Assembly (NCBI GenBank): GCA_004557735.1
Contig: SFFV01000016.1
Coordinates: forward strand, 1 to 51,198
Length of the DNA stretch: 51,198 nt
Direction: 5' to 3'
Source of the DNA: Clostridiales bacterium
GTDB lineage: Bacteria; Bacillota; Clostridia; Oscillospirales; Oscillospiraceae
How positions within the stretch are numbered: the stretch's first letter is position 1; each line of letters begins with the position of its first letter. The notes under the pieces were generated by a model. The model made no database searches. It saw only the letters and a list, made by a program, of their open reading frames with translations, and was not told the origin of the DNA. The position numbers and the translations under genes were made by a program. This document shows, one piece after another, positions 49,701 through 51,198 of the stretch.

Positions 49701-50797
49701 GGATCCTTGTCGCAGCATCCGGCTATGACAGCCGGGAGAAGCACGAAGTAAATATTTTTGCTCTAGATCAGGCTAAAGCACTGCGCGGCGCCGGACACGA
49801 TGTCCGCTTTGCCGCCGTGGACACGCGGTCGATCCGCCACTCCCGCCCGTGGGGGTATTATCGATACACGCTGGACGGCATACCCGTTTATTATGCTTCC
49901 TGTGGTGCGTTGCCGCTGGGACTCCTGGAGCTGGCCGGACGGCTGGCGGCCTCCGGTATCTGCCGCGCCGTAGGAAAGGACGGGTGGACGCCAGACATTA
50001 TCCACCAGCATTTCGGCTTTGAACTTGCCGCGATGGCGGAGCGGGAGGGCGTTCCGTTTGTTTTTACCGAGCATTCCTCCCACCATAACCGCGCCCTTTC
50101 GCCGGAGCAGGCGAATCGGCTGAAAAAGGAATATGCGCGCTGTGCCGCCGTTCTGGCTGTTAGCCGGACACTTGCAGAAAACATGCGCGTCAATACCGGC
50201 GTTGAAGCCACTGTTATACCCAACACCGTGGATACGGTGCGGTTTACACCGCAGAGTATCGCGCATGAACGGTTCACCTTTGTGTCGGCGTGCAACCTCA
50301 TCCCCGTGAAAAACATGGCGGGGCTTCTCTGCGCGTTCGCTGCGCTGCACGGCGAGCCGAGGCTTATCATTTTCGGCGATGGACCGGAGAGCGGCGCGCT
50401 GCGCGCTTTATGCGCCGAACTGGGGCTGGAAAGCCGCGTTTCCTTCCGCGGCCACTGTCCGCGAGAGAAACTTGCCGAAGCATACGCCGAAGCGGACTGC
50501 TTCGTTCTGGCGTCGAGGAGCGAAACGTTCGGCGTCGCCTATATCGAGGCAATGGCGGCAGGGCTTCCCGTGATCGCCACGCGCTGCGGCGGCCCGGAGA
50601 ATTTCGTAACGGAGAAAAACGGCATCCTCGTTCCGGTGGACGATACCAATGCGCTTGTTGACGCCATGGAGCACATGATGGTGTGCCGGAACGAGTATGA
50701 CGGCGCGGCGATCGCCGCGGAAGCGAAAGAACAGTTTTCACCGGAGAAGATCGCCGCACAGCTGACAGCGGTGTATGAGGAAGTAGTTTCATGCTGA
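49697..50797 (+). CDS. GT4 family glycosyltransferase
   Basis: A 366-aa GT-B glycosyltransferase. The N-terminal acceptor domain has KHEVNIFALDQAKALRGAGHDV and PDIIHQHFGFELAAMAE, then FVFTEHSSHHN. The C-terminal GT4 donor domain has VSACNLIPVKNMAGLLCAF, LIIFGDGPESGAL, FRGHCPREKLAEAYAEADCFV and SRSETFGVAYIEAMAAGLPVIAT, with the EX7E-type glutamates E-TFGVAYIE. Sugar specificity cannot be read. It overlaps both neighbours (4 nt with the deacetylase, 7 nt with the next gene), so the operon is tightly packed. Confidence 0.94.
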   Translation: MRILVAASGYDSREKHEVNIFALDQAKALRGAGHDVRFAAVDTRSIRHSRPWGYYRYTLDGIPVYYASCGALPLGLLELAGRLAASGICRAVGKDGWTPDIIHQHFGFELAAMAEREGVPFVFTEHSSHHNRALSPEQANRLKKEYARCAAVLAVSRTLAENMRVNTGVEATVIPNTVDTVRFTPQSIAHERFTFVSACNLIPVKNMAGLLCAFAALHGEPRLIIFGDGPESGALRALCAELGLESRVSFRGHCPREKLAEAYAEADCFVLASRSETFGVAYIEAMAAGLPVIATRCGGPENFVTEKNGILVPVDDTNALVDAMEHMMVCRNEYDGAAIAAEAKEQFSPEKIAAQLTAVYEEVVSC

Positions 50798-51198
50798 TTT
50801 TGTACATTACCTACGTCGATATGAACGGCGGCGCTTCCGGCTCCGGCGTGCGTCCGCAGAAAATGTATCGGGCGCTTATTGAAGCGGGACATGCGGTGAA
50901 GCTCATCTCCGGCTCGCAGCAGCGTCGGGACCGAAAGGCTCGTGCTGCGGTGGTGGGGGAGATCCAACAGTGGCTCGAAGAAAACCGACCGGATATCTGC
51001 TATATCGAATCCCCTTCAACTCCGATCACATTTCGCTGCGATATCGCGCTGATCCGGGAGATTCACCGCATGGGTATTCCCATCGGGTATTTCTACCGGG
51101 ATTTCTATTGGAAGTTCCCGGAGCTTTATCCCCGCCGGACGGACTTCACCGGCAGATTGAAGGACTGCTGGCTGGATCATTTGCAGCGGCGCACGGAT
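50791..51198 (+). CDS. Glycosyltransferase-like protein, N-terminal part (runs off the window)
   Basis: The ATG at 50791 overlaps the previous stop and opens a frame of 136 codons that is still open at the window edge. It begins LILYITYVDMNGGASGSGVRP, a start pattern seen in GT4-like enzymes. EAGHAVKLISG and NRPDICYIESPSTPI (nucleotide-sugar/acceptor domain) and GYFYRDFYWKFPELYP follow. The donor domain is outside the window, so the family call rests on the N-terminal half and on position in the glycan operon. Confidence 0.6.
   Translation, partial: MLILYITYVDMNGGASGSGVRPQKMYRALIEAGHAVKLISGSQQRRDRKARAAVVGEIQQWLEENRPDICYIESPSTPITFRCDIALIREIHRMGIPIGYFYRDFYWKFPELYPRRTDFTGRLKDCWLDHLQRRTD

Overview
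The window looks like a chromosomal segment of a GC-rich, Gram-positive anaerobe of the class Clostridia, most likely an Oscillospiraceae/Ruminococcaceae-type gut bacterium. This is inferred from gene types and RNA leaders: a HemZ-type radical-SAM protein, a lysine riboswitch, a tryptophan T-box, an FHA-FtsW fusion, DHHW and MBOAT acyltransferases, LCP proteins, and strong GGAGG ribosome sites with consensus sigma-A promoters. No phage, insertion sequence, CRISPR array or plasmid function was seen.

Layout. 0.1-7.2 kb (+): hemZ with a uridine-kinase-like gene 1 nt behind it, a MATE exporter, a lysine riboswitch driving an NhaC-family carrier (probably a lysine transporter), then an MntP-like pump with a TetR regulator. 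7.2-16.5 kb (-): one probable six-gene operon reading FHA-FtsW/RodA, class B PBP, ABC-F ATPase, RecG, a zinc-ribbon membrane protein and a GtrII-like membrane glycosyltransferase, closed by a strong terminator. 16.5-18 kb (+): thymidylate kinase, tRNA-Ser(GCU) and the broken remnant of a secreted RHS/YD-repeat protein. 18-23 kb (-): TrpB2 under a Trp T-box, oligoendopeptidase F, and a CdaR-type regulator divergent from a D-2-hydroxyacid dehydrogenase and glycerate 2-kinase pair (23-25.2 kb, +). 25.3-26.9 kb: an ECF S component with a YwlG-like protein, then a DUF4342-type protein on the other strand.

27-51 kb is devoted to the cell surface. Two MBOAT plus DHHW acyltransferase pairs are interleaved with two lipoproteins and an LCP ligase (27.1-34.8 kb). 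A secreted InlB-repeat protein gene follows, interrupted by one in-frame stop codon. Then come two tandem GT14-like glycosyltransferases, a membrane-anchored protein built of about 65-residue repeats, and a long + strand glycan operon running off the right edge: initiating sugar-phosphate transferase, four GT4-like glycosyltransferases (one partial), ManNAcA-forming WecB/WecC, WbqC, a PIG-L deacetylase and an unassigned propeller-like protein.

Reading them together, the 27-51 kb genes plausibly build, acylate and anchor a ManNAc/ManNAcA-containing surface polymer. The most unusual points are the duplicated acyltransferase modules around an LCP gene, the nonsense-interrupted adhesin, a WecC that seems to lack an internal strand, a repeat protein of unknown role, and the pairing of an orphan TrpB2 with a Trp T-box. 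All product names come from reading motifs by eye; no database search was run.
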